Shown: positions 30,097 through 38,010 of the stretch, in pieces
Position numbering within the stretch: the stretch's first letter is position 1
How the letters are laid out: every line of letters starts with the position of its first letter
From: Sphingomonas kyeonggiensis
GTDB taxonomy: Bacteria; Pseudomonadota; Alphaproteobacteria; Sphingomonadales; Sphingomonadaceae
Reading direction: 5' to 3'
Length of the DNA stretch: 64,000 nt
Assembly: GCF_014196745.1 (NCBI RefSeq)
Contig: NZ_JACIEH010000006.1
Span: 62,001 to 126,000, forward strand
Program-made: the position numbers and the translations under genes
The notes under the pieces: generated by a model
What the model saw: the letters and a program-made list of their open reading frames with translations, nothing else
Databases searched by the model: none
Told to the model about the DNA's origin: nothing

Positions 30097-32631
30097 TCAG
30101 CCCCGCAACTCGTCCAGAAACGCCCCAACCAACCCAGCCCGGTCCCCAGCCGGCGCGGTCTCCAGCGCATCCTCCAGCGCCGACGCCTTGCTGCCCAGCT
30201 CGGCCTGGCCGAACAATCCGGCCGATCCCGCGAACTTGTGGAGCAGCCCGGCCAGCGTTCCGGTCTCCGTATCGCCCCGCTCGCCGGCGAGAAACGCCTC
30301 GGTCGCGGCGACCAGCTCGGCCTTGCGCGCCGCGAACTTCTCCCACAGCGCGGGCGAGATCGTCATCGCCGGCGTTGCCTCGGCCGCAGGGGCGGGCGCG
30401 TCCGAAGTTGGCGCCCAGCGCTCGATCGCGGTGGAAAGGTCGGCCAGCTGGATCGGCTTGGCGAGGTGCGCCTGCATTCCCGCCTCGAGACAGGCGGCGA
30501 CATCGTCGGCATAGGCATTGGCGGTGAGCGCCAGGATCGGCAGCCGCGCCGCCGCGATCCCCGCGCCGCGGATCGCACGCGCCGCGCTGATCCCGTCGAG
30601 TACCGGCATCTGCATGTCCATCAGCACCAGATCGAACGGGCGCCCGCCGCCATTCGCCGCGGTCACCGCCTCCAGCGCGGCCGCGCCGTCCGCGACGATC
30701 GTCGCGTCATGCCCCAGCCGCCCGAGCATCTCCTGCATCAGCAGTTGGTTGACGTCGTGATCCTCGGCGACGAGCACCTTGAGCGCATGCACCGCGCGTT
30801 CCGGGCCGCGCGCGGCGACGTCGTCGCCGGCATCGCCTTCGGCTTCGACCAGCGGCAGGCACAAGGTGAAGGTGCTGCCTTCGCCGATCTGGCTCTTCAG
30901 CCCGAGCTCGCCCCCCATCAGCGCGGCGAGGCGGCTGCTGATCGCCAGCCCCAGCCCCGTTCCACCATAGCGGCCGGCGGTCGATTGCTCGGCCTGGACG
31001 AACTGCTCGAAGATCGCGGCGTGGCGGTCGGGCGGGATGCCGATGCCGGTATCGGCCACGGCGATGTCGATGCGCGGCGTGCCGTCCTCGTTCTCCGACC
31101 GGTTCGCGCAGAGCGTGACCTTGCCCTGGCCGGTGAACTTCACCGCATTGCCCAGCAGGTTGAGCGCGACCTGGCGCAGCCGCAGCCCGTCGACCATCAC
31201 GAAGCGGGGCAGGGCGGGATCGACATGGAATTCCAGCGCCAGCCCCTTTTGCGCGGCGGCCGGCTCGATCAGCTTGATGCAGCCTTTCAGTGCATGGCGC
31301 AGGTCGATGCGCTCGGCGTTCACCTGCATCAGCCCCGCCTCGATCTTGGAAAGGTCGAGAATGTCGTTGAGCAGTCGCATCATCGCCCGGCTCGAATCGA
31401 CGATCAGCTGGGCGTGGCGATGCTGTTCGGGCGGCAGGTCGCTGGCGAGCAGCAGGTCGGCAAAGCCCAGCACGCCGTTCATCGGGGTGCGGATCTCGTG
31501 GCTCATATTGGCGAGGAAGCTCGACTTGGCCTCCATCGCATGCTCCGCCCGTGCCCGCGCGGCTTCCAGCTCGTGCTCCAGTTCCTTGCGGCGCGTCACG
31601 TCGCGCAGCGAGGCGATGATTTCGGCCGGCGCGCCGGTGGCGGGATCGCGGACCAGCCCGCAATGCGCCTCCACCCACTGGGTCGGCGCGGTCGGGTCGA
31701 GCAGATGGGTGCGATAGGTGATCACCCCGCGCTCCAGCTCGCCGGTGCTGAGCAGATGCTGGAACTCGTACATCTCGGCGCGATGTTCGGCCGACACGCC
31801 GAAGCCGATCTGCCTGCCCAGCACATGGGTGGGCTCGACGCCGAGCACCGCTTCGGTGGAGGGGGAGGCATAGATGCAGACGCCGTCCAGGTCGAAGCGC
31901 AGCACCGCGTCGGTCGCGTTCATCGCGAGCAGGGCGAGCTCGGCCTCGACCACCTGGCGCCGCGAGATGTCGTCGTGCAGCCGGCGATTGGCGTCGCGCA
32001 ATATCGTCACCCGCTCGCGGCGTTCGCGCGAGATCAGCCAGGCGAGCAGCAGGACGAGCAGCCCGCTGACGATGCCGGCGAGCTGGATCGGCGCTTCCAG
32101 TCCGCGGGCGCGCGCCAGGCGCTCGTTGAGCAGCCGCTGTTCCTCGTCGCGGATCTGGCCGATCTGCGCGAGCATCCGCGCGGTTTCCCGGCGGTTCGCC
32201 TCGCTGGCCAGGATCGAGGTCGCTTCGGCGGCGCGATTGGCGCCGCGCATCGCCAGCGTCTGCTCGGTCTCCACCAGTCGCTGGCGGATCAGCGCGGCGA
32301 AATAGGCGACGCGTTCGCGCTGGCGCGGATTGTCGTCGGTCATGTCCTCGAGCTCGGCCAGCGCGCCCGGCAGCGCGCGCTTGATCGCCTCGATGTTCTT
32401 GCGCGCATCGGGATCGCCGGTGAGCAGATAGCCGCGGCGATAGACTTCGGCGCGTAGCGTCAGGATGCGCACGCGCGACAAATGGTCCGAAACCTGGAAG
32501 GTGTGACGCACCCAATTGTCGGCATTCTGCTTCTGCGCGAACAGCCAGACGCCCGAACCCGCCGTGAAGGCGAGCAGCGCCAGCGCGGCGGCGAGGATCC
32601 ATTGGGAGCGGCGCGTCAGTGTCTCGGCCAT
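30097..32631 (-). CDS. hybrid sensor histidine kinase with CHASE3, PAS, receiver and HPt domains
   Basis: 844 residues; ATG follows AGGAG. Order: TM helix at about 11-31; periplasmic CHASE3-like helical domain (35-180, with RRGYLLTGDPD); TM at 184-201; PAS domain (230-345); HisKA with phospho-acceptor His378 in NMSHEIRTPMNG; HATPase with N-box Asn495 (LLGNAVKFT) and DTGIGIP and GGTGLGL loops; receiver with phospho-Asp672 (MDMQMP); C-terminal HPt with His798 (LLHKFAGSAG). This is a complete multistep phosphorelay in one chain. Two free receivers encoded divergently 170 bp away are the likely partners. The signal is unknown. Confidence 0.95.
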   Translation of the reverse strand: MAETLTRRSQWILAAALALLAFTAGSGVWLFAQKQNADNWVRHTFQVSDHLSRVRILTLRAEVYRRGYLLTGDPDARKNIEAIKRALPGALAELEDMTDDNPRQRERVAYFAALIRQRLVETEQTLAMRGANRAAEATSILASEANRRETARMLAQIGQIRDEEQRLLNERLARARGLEAPIQLAGIVSGLLVLLLAWLISRERRERVTILRDANRRLHDDISRRQVVEAELALLAMNATDAVLRFDLDGVCIYASPSTEAVLGVEPTHVLGRQIGFGVSAEHRAEMYEFQHLLSTGELERGVITYRTHLLDPTAPTQWVEAHCGLVRDPATGAPAEIIASLRDVTRRKELEHELEAARARAEHAMEAKSSFLANMSHEIRTPMNGVLGFADLLLASDLPPEQHRHAQLIVDSSRAMMRLLNDILDLSKIEAGLMQVNAERIDLRHALKGCIKLIEPAAAQKGLALEFHVDPALPRFVMVDGLRLRQVALNLLGNAVKFTGQGKVTLCANRSENEDGTPRIDIAVADTGIGIPPDRHAAIFEQFVQAEQSTAGRYGGTGLGLAISSRLAALMGGELGLKSQIGEGSTFTLCLPLVEAEGDAGDDVAARGPERAVHALKVLVAEDHDVNQLLMQEMLGRLGHDATIVADGAAALEAVTAANGGGRPFDLVLMDMQMPVLDGISAARAIRGAGIAAARLPILALTANAYADDVAACLEAGMQAHLAKPIQLADLSTAIERWAPTSDAPAPAAEATPAMTISPALWEKFAARKAELVAATEAFLAGERGDTETGTLAGLLHKFAGSAGLFGQAELGSKASALEDALETAPAGDRAGLVGAFLDELRG

Positions 32632-32800
32632 CGATGCCACTCCTAGGAAAAAATCCTTAACGCCGAATTCTGCGGTTTCCTGCAAAACGCCGGAAAGACA
32701 CAATCGCCACAAATTTGGACACGGGCGAGCAACCAAGGCGCGTCCGAGCGTTATAATTTAGATTGGGATGGCGGCGAACCGTGCGGATATGTGAGGAATA

Positions 32801-33172
32801 ATGGCGCGTATCATCATTGCGGACGACGATGAGATCGTCGGCGAGATTGCCCGTGACGCGCTGATCGCGGCCGGGCACGGCGCCGGGCTGGTCAAGGACG
32901 GCGCCGAGGCGCTGCGCGTGATCAAGGCGCGGCGGCCCGATCTGGTGATCCTCGATTGCAACATGCCCGAGCTGTCCGGCGTTCTCCTGGTCCAGGAGCT
33001 GCGCAAGATGCCGGACTTCGCTGATTTGCCCGTGATGATGCTCACCGGCCGCCGCAGCGACCGCGACGAGGAGCTCGCGCGCTTCGCCGGCGCCAACGAA
33101 TATCTCAAGAAGCCCTTCGATCCGGACGAGCTCGTCTTCCGGGTCGAGGAAATGCTGGCAAAGGCGGCCTGA
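32801..33172 (+). CDS. single-domain response regulator
   Basis: 123 residues, receiver domain only. Acidic pocket DDD at 8-10, phospho-acceptor Asp52 in LDCNMPE, conserved Thr82 (MLTGRR) and Lys104 in YLKKPF. No output domain, so it works as a phosphate shuttle or by protein contacts. Divergent from the hybrid kinase and three bases upstream of a second receiver gene, which suggests one phosphorelay module. Confidence 0.94.
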   Translation: MARIIIADDDEIVGEIARDALIAAGHGAGLVKDGAEALRVIKARRPDLVILDCNMPELSGVLLVQELRKMPDFADLPVMMLTGRRSDRDEELARFAGANEYLKKPFDPDELVFRVEEMLAKAA

Positions 33173-33175
33173 GCC

Positions 33176-33568
33176 ATGGCGCGCATCATCTATGTCGAGG
33201 ACGACGAGCTGGTCGGGGCCGTGGTGCAGCAGGTGCTGAGCGCGGCGGGCCACATCGTCGGCGTGATCAATCACGGCACGCTCGCCTTCGACACCATTGC
33301 CTTCAAGAAGCCCGATCTGGTGATACTCGATCAGTCGCTGCCGGGCATGCAGGGCGTCGATATCCTCAAGGCGCTGCGCCGGTTGCCGGCGCTGTATCTC
33401 ACCCCGATCCTGATGCTCTCCGCCAAGGGCAGCGAGCAGGCGATCGACGAGGCGATGGGAGCGGGCGCCAACGACTATCTGCCCAAGCCTTTCGAGCCCG
33501 AGGAACTGGTGCGCCGCGTCGCCGACGTGCTGCGCAACAACAGCTTCCGGCGAGAGGTGACGTCCTAG
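33176..33568 (+). CDS. single-domain response regulator
   Basis: 130 residues, receiver only: EDD at 8-10, Asp52 in LDQSLPG, Ser82 (MLSAKG) and Lys104 in YLPKPF. It starts the same way as the preceding receiver (MARII) and has the same key-residue numbering, so the two arose by tandem duplication. Three bases separate them. The C-terminal extension LRNNSFRREVTS is short. Likely target of the hybrid kinase's HPt domain. Confidence 0.94.
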   Translation: MARIIYVEDDELVGAVVQQVLSAAGHIVGVINHGTLAFDTIAFKKPDLVILDQSLPGMQGVDILKALRRLPALYLTPILMLSAKGSEQAIDEAMGAGANDYLPKPFEPEELVRRVADVLRNNSFRREVTS

Positions 33569-33597
33569 GGCCGTATCCACCACGTCGCCCCAATCAA

Positions 33598-33619
33598 TCC
33601 TCCCCCGGAGGGGGAAGGA
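33598..33619. repeat. Family C hairpin between convergent genes
   Basis: TCCTCCCCC / GGGGGAAGGA around GGA, with one bulged base; lies 30 bp after the response-regulator stop and 45 bp before the convergent GAF gene stop. Probably works as terminator. Confidence 0.6.
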
Positions 33620-33664
33620 ATTCCGGAAGCATGCGATAACTTCCAATGCGGTGAATGTGGTGGC

Positions 33665-34195
33665 CTAGTCCTGCCGGCGCTCGATGGCGAGGATCTCCGC
33701 GGCCTGCAGGGCCAGCTCGCGCAGGCGCTTGCTCTGCTCGGGCAGCAGCTTCATCCGCGGATGGGAATCGATCGCGCAGAGCGCGCCCAGCGCCTCGCCC
33801 TCGGGCGAGAGCATCGGCATGCCGACATAGAAGCGGATGTTCGGCGAGCCGAGCACCAGCGGATTGCCCGCGAAGCGCGGATCGTTCGCCGCGTCGAACA
33901 CGCACATGATGTCCTTGGGGTTCGCGATCGTGTGGCCGCAAAAGGATATGTCGCGCGGACCGGAGGTCAGCTCCGGGCCATGGCAGGCGAGGATGTGCTG
34001 GGTCTGGCGGTCGATCAGCGTGACCACCCCCGATACGGTGCCGAACAGCGCGGCCACCTCATCCACGATCGCCTGCAGCGCTGGCGATCGCTTGCCGATC
34101 GCGTCGCGATGCTTGTCGACCGCGGCCTGGCGTTGCTTTTCGCCGCGCAGCAGCGGTGCCAGTGCATGGAATATAGGTTTAAGCTTGGGCCCCAT
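33665..34195 (-). CDS. GAF domain protein
   Basis: 176 residues forming a single GAF domain after a 30-residue helical lead. Visible motifs: ALFGTVSGVVTLIDRQTQHI, ISFCGHTIANPKDIMCVFDA, RFYVGMPMLSPEGEALGALC, AIDSHPR. The FCGHTI and yvGmPl..pdG..lGalCaiD pattern is typical of GAF domains in bacterial sensor and diguanylate cyclase proteins. With no output domain it may feed the adjacent phosphorelay or bind a small ligand. No chromophore Cys motif is evident. Confidence 0.88.
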   Translation of the reverse strand: MGPKLKPIFHALAPLLRGEKQRQAAVDKHRDAIGKRSPALQAIVDEVAALFGTVSGVVTLIDRQTQHILACHGPELTSGPRDISFCGHTIANPKDIMCVFDAANDPRFAGNPLVLGSPNIRFYVGMPMLSPEGEALGALCAIDSHPRMKLLPEQSKRLRELALQAAEILAIERRQD

Positions 34196-34272
34196 GGCAT
34201 CTCCTTTGCCACAGATTGTCTAAATCTTGGTGAAGCAGGAAATACGCACCTGCGGGTGGATTGGATGCGGGA

Positions 34273-34770
34273 TCAGGCCCGGACGAACAGATTTTTGAAC
34301 CAAAGTGGCCCGGTTCGGGCGGCGTCGCGCCAGTCGCCATCCTCGTCGGCGGCATCGGGGGTATAGCCGCGCGGATCGAACAGCTTCACCCGCACACCCT
34401 TGAAGGCACCGGTATTGCGGGTGACCAGGGTGAGTCCGTGCTCGAGCGCGGTGGCGGCGAGCAGTGCGTCGCGGGTCTCGGCAAGGGCGAGCTGCCCGCG
34501 CCGCCGCGCCACCGCTGCGTCGAGCGGCAGCACATGGCCCTCGAACGCCGGGAGCACCTGCGTGTCGATCCAGCTGCGGAACGCCGCGCCCGCCGTCTTG
34601 TCGCGCCGCGCGGCCTCGGCGGCGCTGGTCTCCAGCTCGACCAGGCTGATCGCCGAGAGGAACAGCCGCTCGCGCGCAACGCCCGATGCCCAGGCGGTCA
34701 GCCCCGCCTCGGCGGTGCCGGCCCGCGCGTTGCGCAGCTCGAAGACGATAGGGGTGTCGAGCAGGAACAT
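34273..34770 (-). CDS. PIN-domain toxin, VapC family
   Basis: 165 residues from the ATG that overlaps the antitoxin stop (TGATG). PIN-domain acidic residues: Asp5 (MFLLDTPIVFEL), Glu45 (SLVELETSA), Asp101 (AETRDALLAATAL) and Asn119 (LVTRNTGAF). As a VapC it would be a Mg-dependent RNase cutting tRNA or rRNA when free of antitoxin. The C-terminal 30 residues beyond the PIN core (YTPDAADEDGDWRDAARTGP) are unusual in length. The upstream partner is a Phd/YefM protein rather than VapB; such mixed pairs are known. Confidence 0.92.
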   Translation of the reverse strand: MFLLDTPIVFELRNARAGTAEAGLTAWASGVARERLFLSAISLVELETSAAEAARRDKTAGAAFRSWIDTQVLPAFEGHVLPLDAAVARRRGQLALAETRDALLAATALEHGLTLVTRNTGAFKGVRVKLFDPRGYTPDAADEDGDWRDAARTGPLWFKNLFVRA

Positions 34771-34994
34771 CACCAGCGCCCCGGCGGTGCCAGCTCGGCA
34801 TCGGGGCTGCCGGCCGGCATGGCGAGCAGGTCGACGATGCTCTCGCGCTGGCCGCTCAATTGCCGGAACTGGTCGATGCTCATCAGCACGTGCGTCGGCC
34901 GGCCGCGATCGGTGACGAACACCGGTTCGGCCCGCGCGAGTCGCTTGGCGGCACTGACGTCCTGGTTGAATTCGCGGCTGGTGATGACCTTCAT
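34770..34994 (-). CDS. Phd/YefM-type antitoxin
   Basis: 74 residues: MKVITSREFNQDVSAAKRLA is the DNA-binding Phd/YefM fold and PVFVTDRGRPTHVLMSIDQFRQL the second half; the disordered C-terminus (PAGSPDAELAPPGRW) would wrap the toxin. Stop overlaps the toxin start. An inverted repeat just upstream (35004-35040) is the likely autoregulatory operator. Confidence 0.93.
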   Translation of the reverse strand: MKVITSREFNQDVSAAKRLARAEPVFVTDRGRPTHVLMSIDQFRQLSGQRESIVDLLAMPAGSPDAELAPPGRW

Positions 34995-35003
34995 TTTGTG
35001 CCT

Positions 35004-35040
35004 ACGTACCTAGATTGTCCGCGTTGTCATGTAGGTACGT
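35004..35040. promoter_or_regulatory. Inverted repeat, candidate toxin-antitoxin operator
   Basis: ACGTACCTA at 35004-35012 and TAGGTACGT at 35032-35040 are perfect 9-bp inverted arms with a 19-bp spacer, beginning ten bases upstream of the antitoxin ATG. Each arm contains a GTAC palindrome. Confidence 0.6.
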
Positions 35041-35199
35041 TACTACTGTGTGCGCCGGTTGCAACACTAAGCTGCCGATCCCCGGAAAAATGCATCTGCG
35101 CAGACAAAATACAGTTGCACGAACCTGCAGCCCGGCGCTCCCTAAGGCTCAGCGACAGGCGCCCAAGCGCCGCGCAACGAGGATTTCGGGGGAGGTTTA

Positions 35200-36573
35200 A
35201 TGCTCGATCTATTGAACAGTGCCTGGCATGCGTTGACCGATGTGCTCAGTCCGCACGGCCCCGCGGTGAACGCCGCGAAGAGCTATGCGCCCGGCGACTA
35301 CAGCATCCATTTCTTCCTGCAGCTGGCGATCATCATTCTCGCCTGCCGCGTGGTCGGCTGGCTCGGCCAGAAGCTCCTGAAGCAGCCCCAGGTGGTCGGC
35401 GAGATGATCGCCGGCGTCGTCCTCGGCCCGTCGCTGTTCGGCCTGTTCTTCCCCGATCTGCAGCTCGCGATCTTCCCCAAGGAAACGCGCAACGTGCTCT
35501 ACACCGGCGCGCAGCTCGGCGTCGGCCTCTACATGTTCATGGTCGGCCTCACGTTGAACCTCGATCACTTCAAGTCGAAGGCGAAGAGCGCCGCGGGCGT
35601 CTCGGCCGCCGGCATCGTCGCACCGTTCCTGCTCGCCGCGCTGATCACGCCGTTCCTGCTGACCGTGCCGGGGCTGTTCACGCCCGGCATCAGCCAGTCG
35701 AACGCCACGCTGTTCATGGGCGCCTGCATCGCGCTCACCGCATTCCCGATGCTCGCCCGCATCATCAACGAGAACGGCCTCGCCAACTCGTCGCTCGGTA
35801 CGCTCTCGCTGACCGCCGGCGCGTTCGACGACGCCGCCTCCTGGTGCGTGCTGGCGCTGGTGCTGGCGACCTTCGGTGCCGGCCCGGGCGTGGCCGTGCT
35901 CGCGATCGGTGGCGCGGTGATCTACTCCGCCTTCATGCTGATCTGGGGCCGCAAGCTGCTCGCCCCGCTCGGCCGCATCGTCGAGGAGAAGGGCGAGATG
36001 ACCACGGGCATGCTCGCGGTCACGATGATGCTGTTCTGCGCCTCGGCCTTCTTCATGGACGCGATCGGCATCCACGCGATCTTCGGCGGCTTCCTGATGG
36101 GCGTCTGCATGCCGCGCGGCCTGTTCGTCCGCGAGTTGCAGCGCAAGGTCGAGCCGATTGCGGTCGTCCTGCTGCTGCCGATGTTCTTCACCTATTCGGG
36201 CCTCAACACCCGGATGGACATGGTCAACTCGGTCGAGCTGCTGCTGATCGCGCTGGGCGTGCTCGCCGTGTCGATCCTCGCCAAGTTCGGTGCCTGCTGG
36301 GGCGCCGCCCGCCTCGCCGGCGAGGACAATCGCACCGCACTGGGCATCGGCGCGCTGATGAATTCGCGCGGCCTGATGGAGCTGATCATCATCAACATCG
36401 GCCTGCAGAAGGGCATTATCGGCCCCACGCTCTTCTCGATGCTGGTGCTGATGGCGATCGTCACCACCGTGATGGCCACCCCGCTGTTCGAGCTGGTCTA
36501 TGGCCGCAAGGCGCGCGCGACCGGTGAACTCGGCGCCCGCGGCGAGCCCGAACCGCAGCTCGCAGCCGCCTGA
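35200..36573 (+). CDS. cation:proton antiporter (CPA2 family)
   Basis: 457 residues; ATG follows GGGGGAGG. About twelve membrane segments; the CPA2 signatures are QVVGEMIAGVVLGPSLFG, SLTAGAFDDAASWCVLAL (ion-binding Asp pair) and GFLMGVCMPRG. It exchanges Na+ or K+ for H+ across the inner membrane. No RCK/TrkA-N regulatory domain, unlike Kef proteins; the cytoplasmic tail is only about 25 residues. The 5' leader of roughly 160 bp contains no other gene. A strong terminator follows. Confidence 0.95.
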   Translation: MLDLLNSAWHALTDVLSPHGPAVNAAKSYAPGDYSIHFFLQLAIIILACRVVGWLGQKLLKQPQVVGEMIAGVVLGPSLFGLFFPDLQLAIFPKETRNVLYTGAQLGVGLYMFMVGLTLNLDHFKSKAKSAAGVSAAGIVAPFLLAALITPFLLTVPGLFTPGISQSNATLFMGACIALTAFPMLARIINENGLANSSLGTLSLTAGAFDDAASWCVLALVLATFGAGPGVAVLAIGGAVIYSAFMLIWGRKLLAPLGRIVEEKGEMTTGMLAVTMMLFCASAFFMDAIGIHAIFGGFLMGVCMPRGLFVRELQRKVEPIAVVLLLPMFFTYSGLNTRMDMVNSVELLLIALGVLAVSILAKFGACWGAARLAGEDNRTALGIGALMNSRGLMELIIINIGLQKGIIGPTLFSMLVLMAIVTTVMATPLFELVYGRKARATGELGARGEPEPQLAAA

Positions 36574-36587
36574 AGAAGTCCTCCTCC

Positions 36588-36624
36588 ACCCGCCCCGTTC
36601 TATAAAGAAGGGGCGGGTTCTTTT
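36588..36624 (+). terminator. Rho-independent terminator
   Basis: ACCCGCCCCgTTC pairs with GAAGGGGCGGGT around TATAAA (one bulged G), followed by TCTTTTC. It separates the antiporter and porin genes. Confidence 0.8.
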
Positions 36625-36637
36625 CGAGGAAAGCAGA

Positions 36638-37846
36638 ATGAAGAAAGCGCTGGTTTGCGCTATGGGGTTGCTCGTCGCCGGCACGGCGCGGGCACAGGAA
36701 GTGAAGTTCACGCCCAACCTGGATATCCGGCTGCGCTGGGAACATTTCGAGCAGGACGGCATGCCCGAGGACGCCGATGCGGTGACGCTGCGCGTCCGTC
36801 CGGGCGTGGCGGCGAGCTGGCGGAACTGGACGGCGCTGGTCGATGTCGATGCCGTGGTCGCGCTGACCAACAGCTATAATGACGGGTTCAACGGCAAGAC
36901 CCGCTATCCGCTGGTCCCCGATGCCGAGAATCTCGAGCTCAATCGCGCCCAGCTCCGCTATGCCGGCAAGGACGGGCTGGCGATCACCGCCGGGCGCCAG
37001 CGTCTCAACTTCGCCGATGATCGCTTTGTCGGCAACGCGCCGTGGCGCCAGAGCGAGCGGACCTATGACTCGGTGCGCTTCCAGTACGGCAAGCCGCTCG
37101 GGCTGAGCACGGACGTGGCGTATAGTTGGAGCGTCCGCACCACGGACGGCCGCCAAGGCCGCGGCTCCCGGCCGCAGGCGATCGGCGGCGACAATGTCTT
37201 CGCGCTGGTCAATTATGGCACCAAGGTGGGCACGCTCAGCGGCTTCGCATATCTGGTCGATCAGGATGAAGCCGCGGTGCAGGGCTTCCGCCTGTCGACC
37301 CAGACCTATGGTGCGCGCTTCACCGGCAGCCAGCCGCTCGGCAAGGGTGTGTCGCTCGGCTATGCCGCCAGTTGGGCGCGGCAGAGCAATTACCACCGCA
37401 ATCCCAATCGCTACGCCGCAGCCTATTGGATGGGCGAGGCCAAGCTCATGGCGGGCGGGCTCACCCTGATTGCCGGCCACGAAGTGCTTGGCGCCGACAA
37501 GGGTGTTGCGCTCACCAGCGTCCAGACCCCGCTCGCGCCGCTGTTCAAGTTCAACGGCTGGGCCGGGAAGTTCGGCACGAACCCGCCGAACGGTCTGCGC
37601 GATCTCTACGGTAATGTGGGCTATGCCTGGAAAAAGGTCGGCCCGCTCGACGCGATCAACATCGGCGTGATCTACCACCGCTTCCGCAGCGACCGGCTCG
37701 ACCAGCGTTATGGCGACGAGTTCGACTTCATCGCCGGCATGAAGCACGGCCGCTACGCGCTCTCCGCCCGCTACGGCCGCTACAAGGCGAAGCAGTTCGC
37801 CACGGATACCAACAAGCTCTTCGTCCAGCTGGACTGGATACTCTGA
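36638..37846 (+). CDS. alginate-export-type outer-membrane porin
   Basis: 402 residues from ATG 36638 after GAGGAAAGC. Signal peptide to AGTARAQE (residue 20). The rest is a beta-barrel of the alginate_exp/porin family: FTPNLDIRLRWEHFEQ, LNRAQLRYAGKDGLAITAGRQRLNF, QSERTYDSVRFQYGKP, repeated amphipathic strands, and a final FVQLDWIL strand ending in a hydrophobic residue. It probably forms a diffusion channel or exports a polymer. No alginate biosynthesis genes are near, so the specificity is open. A family A repeat doublet follows. Confidence 0.88.
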   Translation: MKKALVCAMGLLVAGTARAQEVKFTPNLDIRLRWEHFEQDGMPEDADAVTLRVRPGVAASWRNWTALVDVDAVVALTNSYNDGFNGKTRYPLVPDAENLELNRAQLRYAGKDGLAITAGRQRLNFADDRFVGNAPWRQSERTYDSVRFQYGKPLGLSTDVAYSWSVRTTDGRQGRGSRPQAIGGDNVFALVNYGTKVGTLSGFAYLVDQDEAAVQGFRLSTQTYGARFTGSQPLGKGVSLGYAASWARQSNYHRNPNRYAAAYWMGEAKLMAGGLTLIAGHEVLGADKGVALTSVQTPLAPLFKFNGWAGKFGTNPPNGLRDLYGNVGYAWKKVGPLDAINIGVIYHRFRSDRLDQRYGDEFDFIAGMKHGRYALSARYGRYKAKQFATDTNKLFVQLDWIL

Positions 37847-37909
37847 CCGGCGCGGTGGCCGTTCCCAAAGCCGTCAGGCACCCCACAACCGTCATCCCGG
37901 CGCCCCATT

Positions 37910-37990
37910 CGTCATCCCGACGAAAGTCGGGATCTCGTGCGGCTCCTTCCCGCGCCTTTGCCTGAGATCCCGGCTTTCGCCGGGATGACG
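37910..37990. repeat. Family A repeat doublet, inverted copy of that at 12821
   Basis: Arms at 37910-37935 and 37964-37990 are near-exact inverted repeats (GTCATCCC...GGGATCTC / GAGATCCC...GGGATGACG). The 28-bp spacer, reversed, matches part of the 12821 spacer (GGAGCCGCAC). A single half copy also lies at 37891-37900. Confidence 0.85.
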
Positions 37991-38010
37991 ATTACGGGGA
38001 GGGATGACCG

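Noticed and set aside
30007..32457. 816-codon plus-strand frame opposite the sensor kinase
   Set aside because: Antisense shadow; the minus-strand frame has a full set of kinase motifs.
35209..36870. 553-codon minus-strand frame opposite the antiporter
   Set aside because: Antisense shadow rich in Glu/His/Arg; plus strand encodes a canonical membrane protein.
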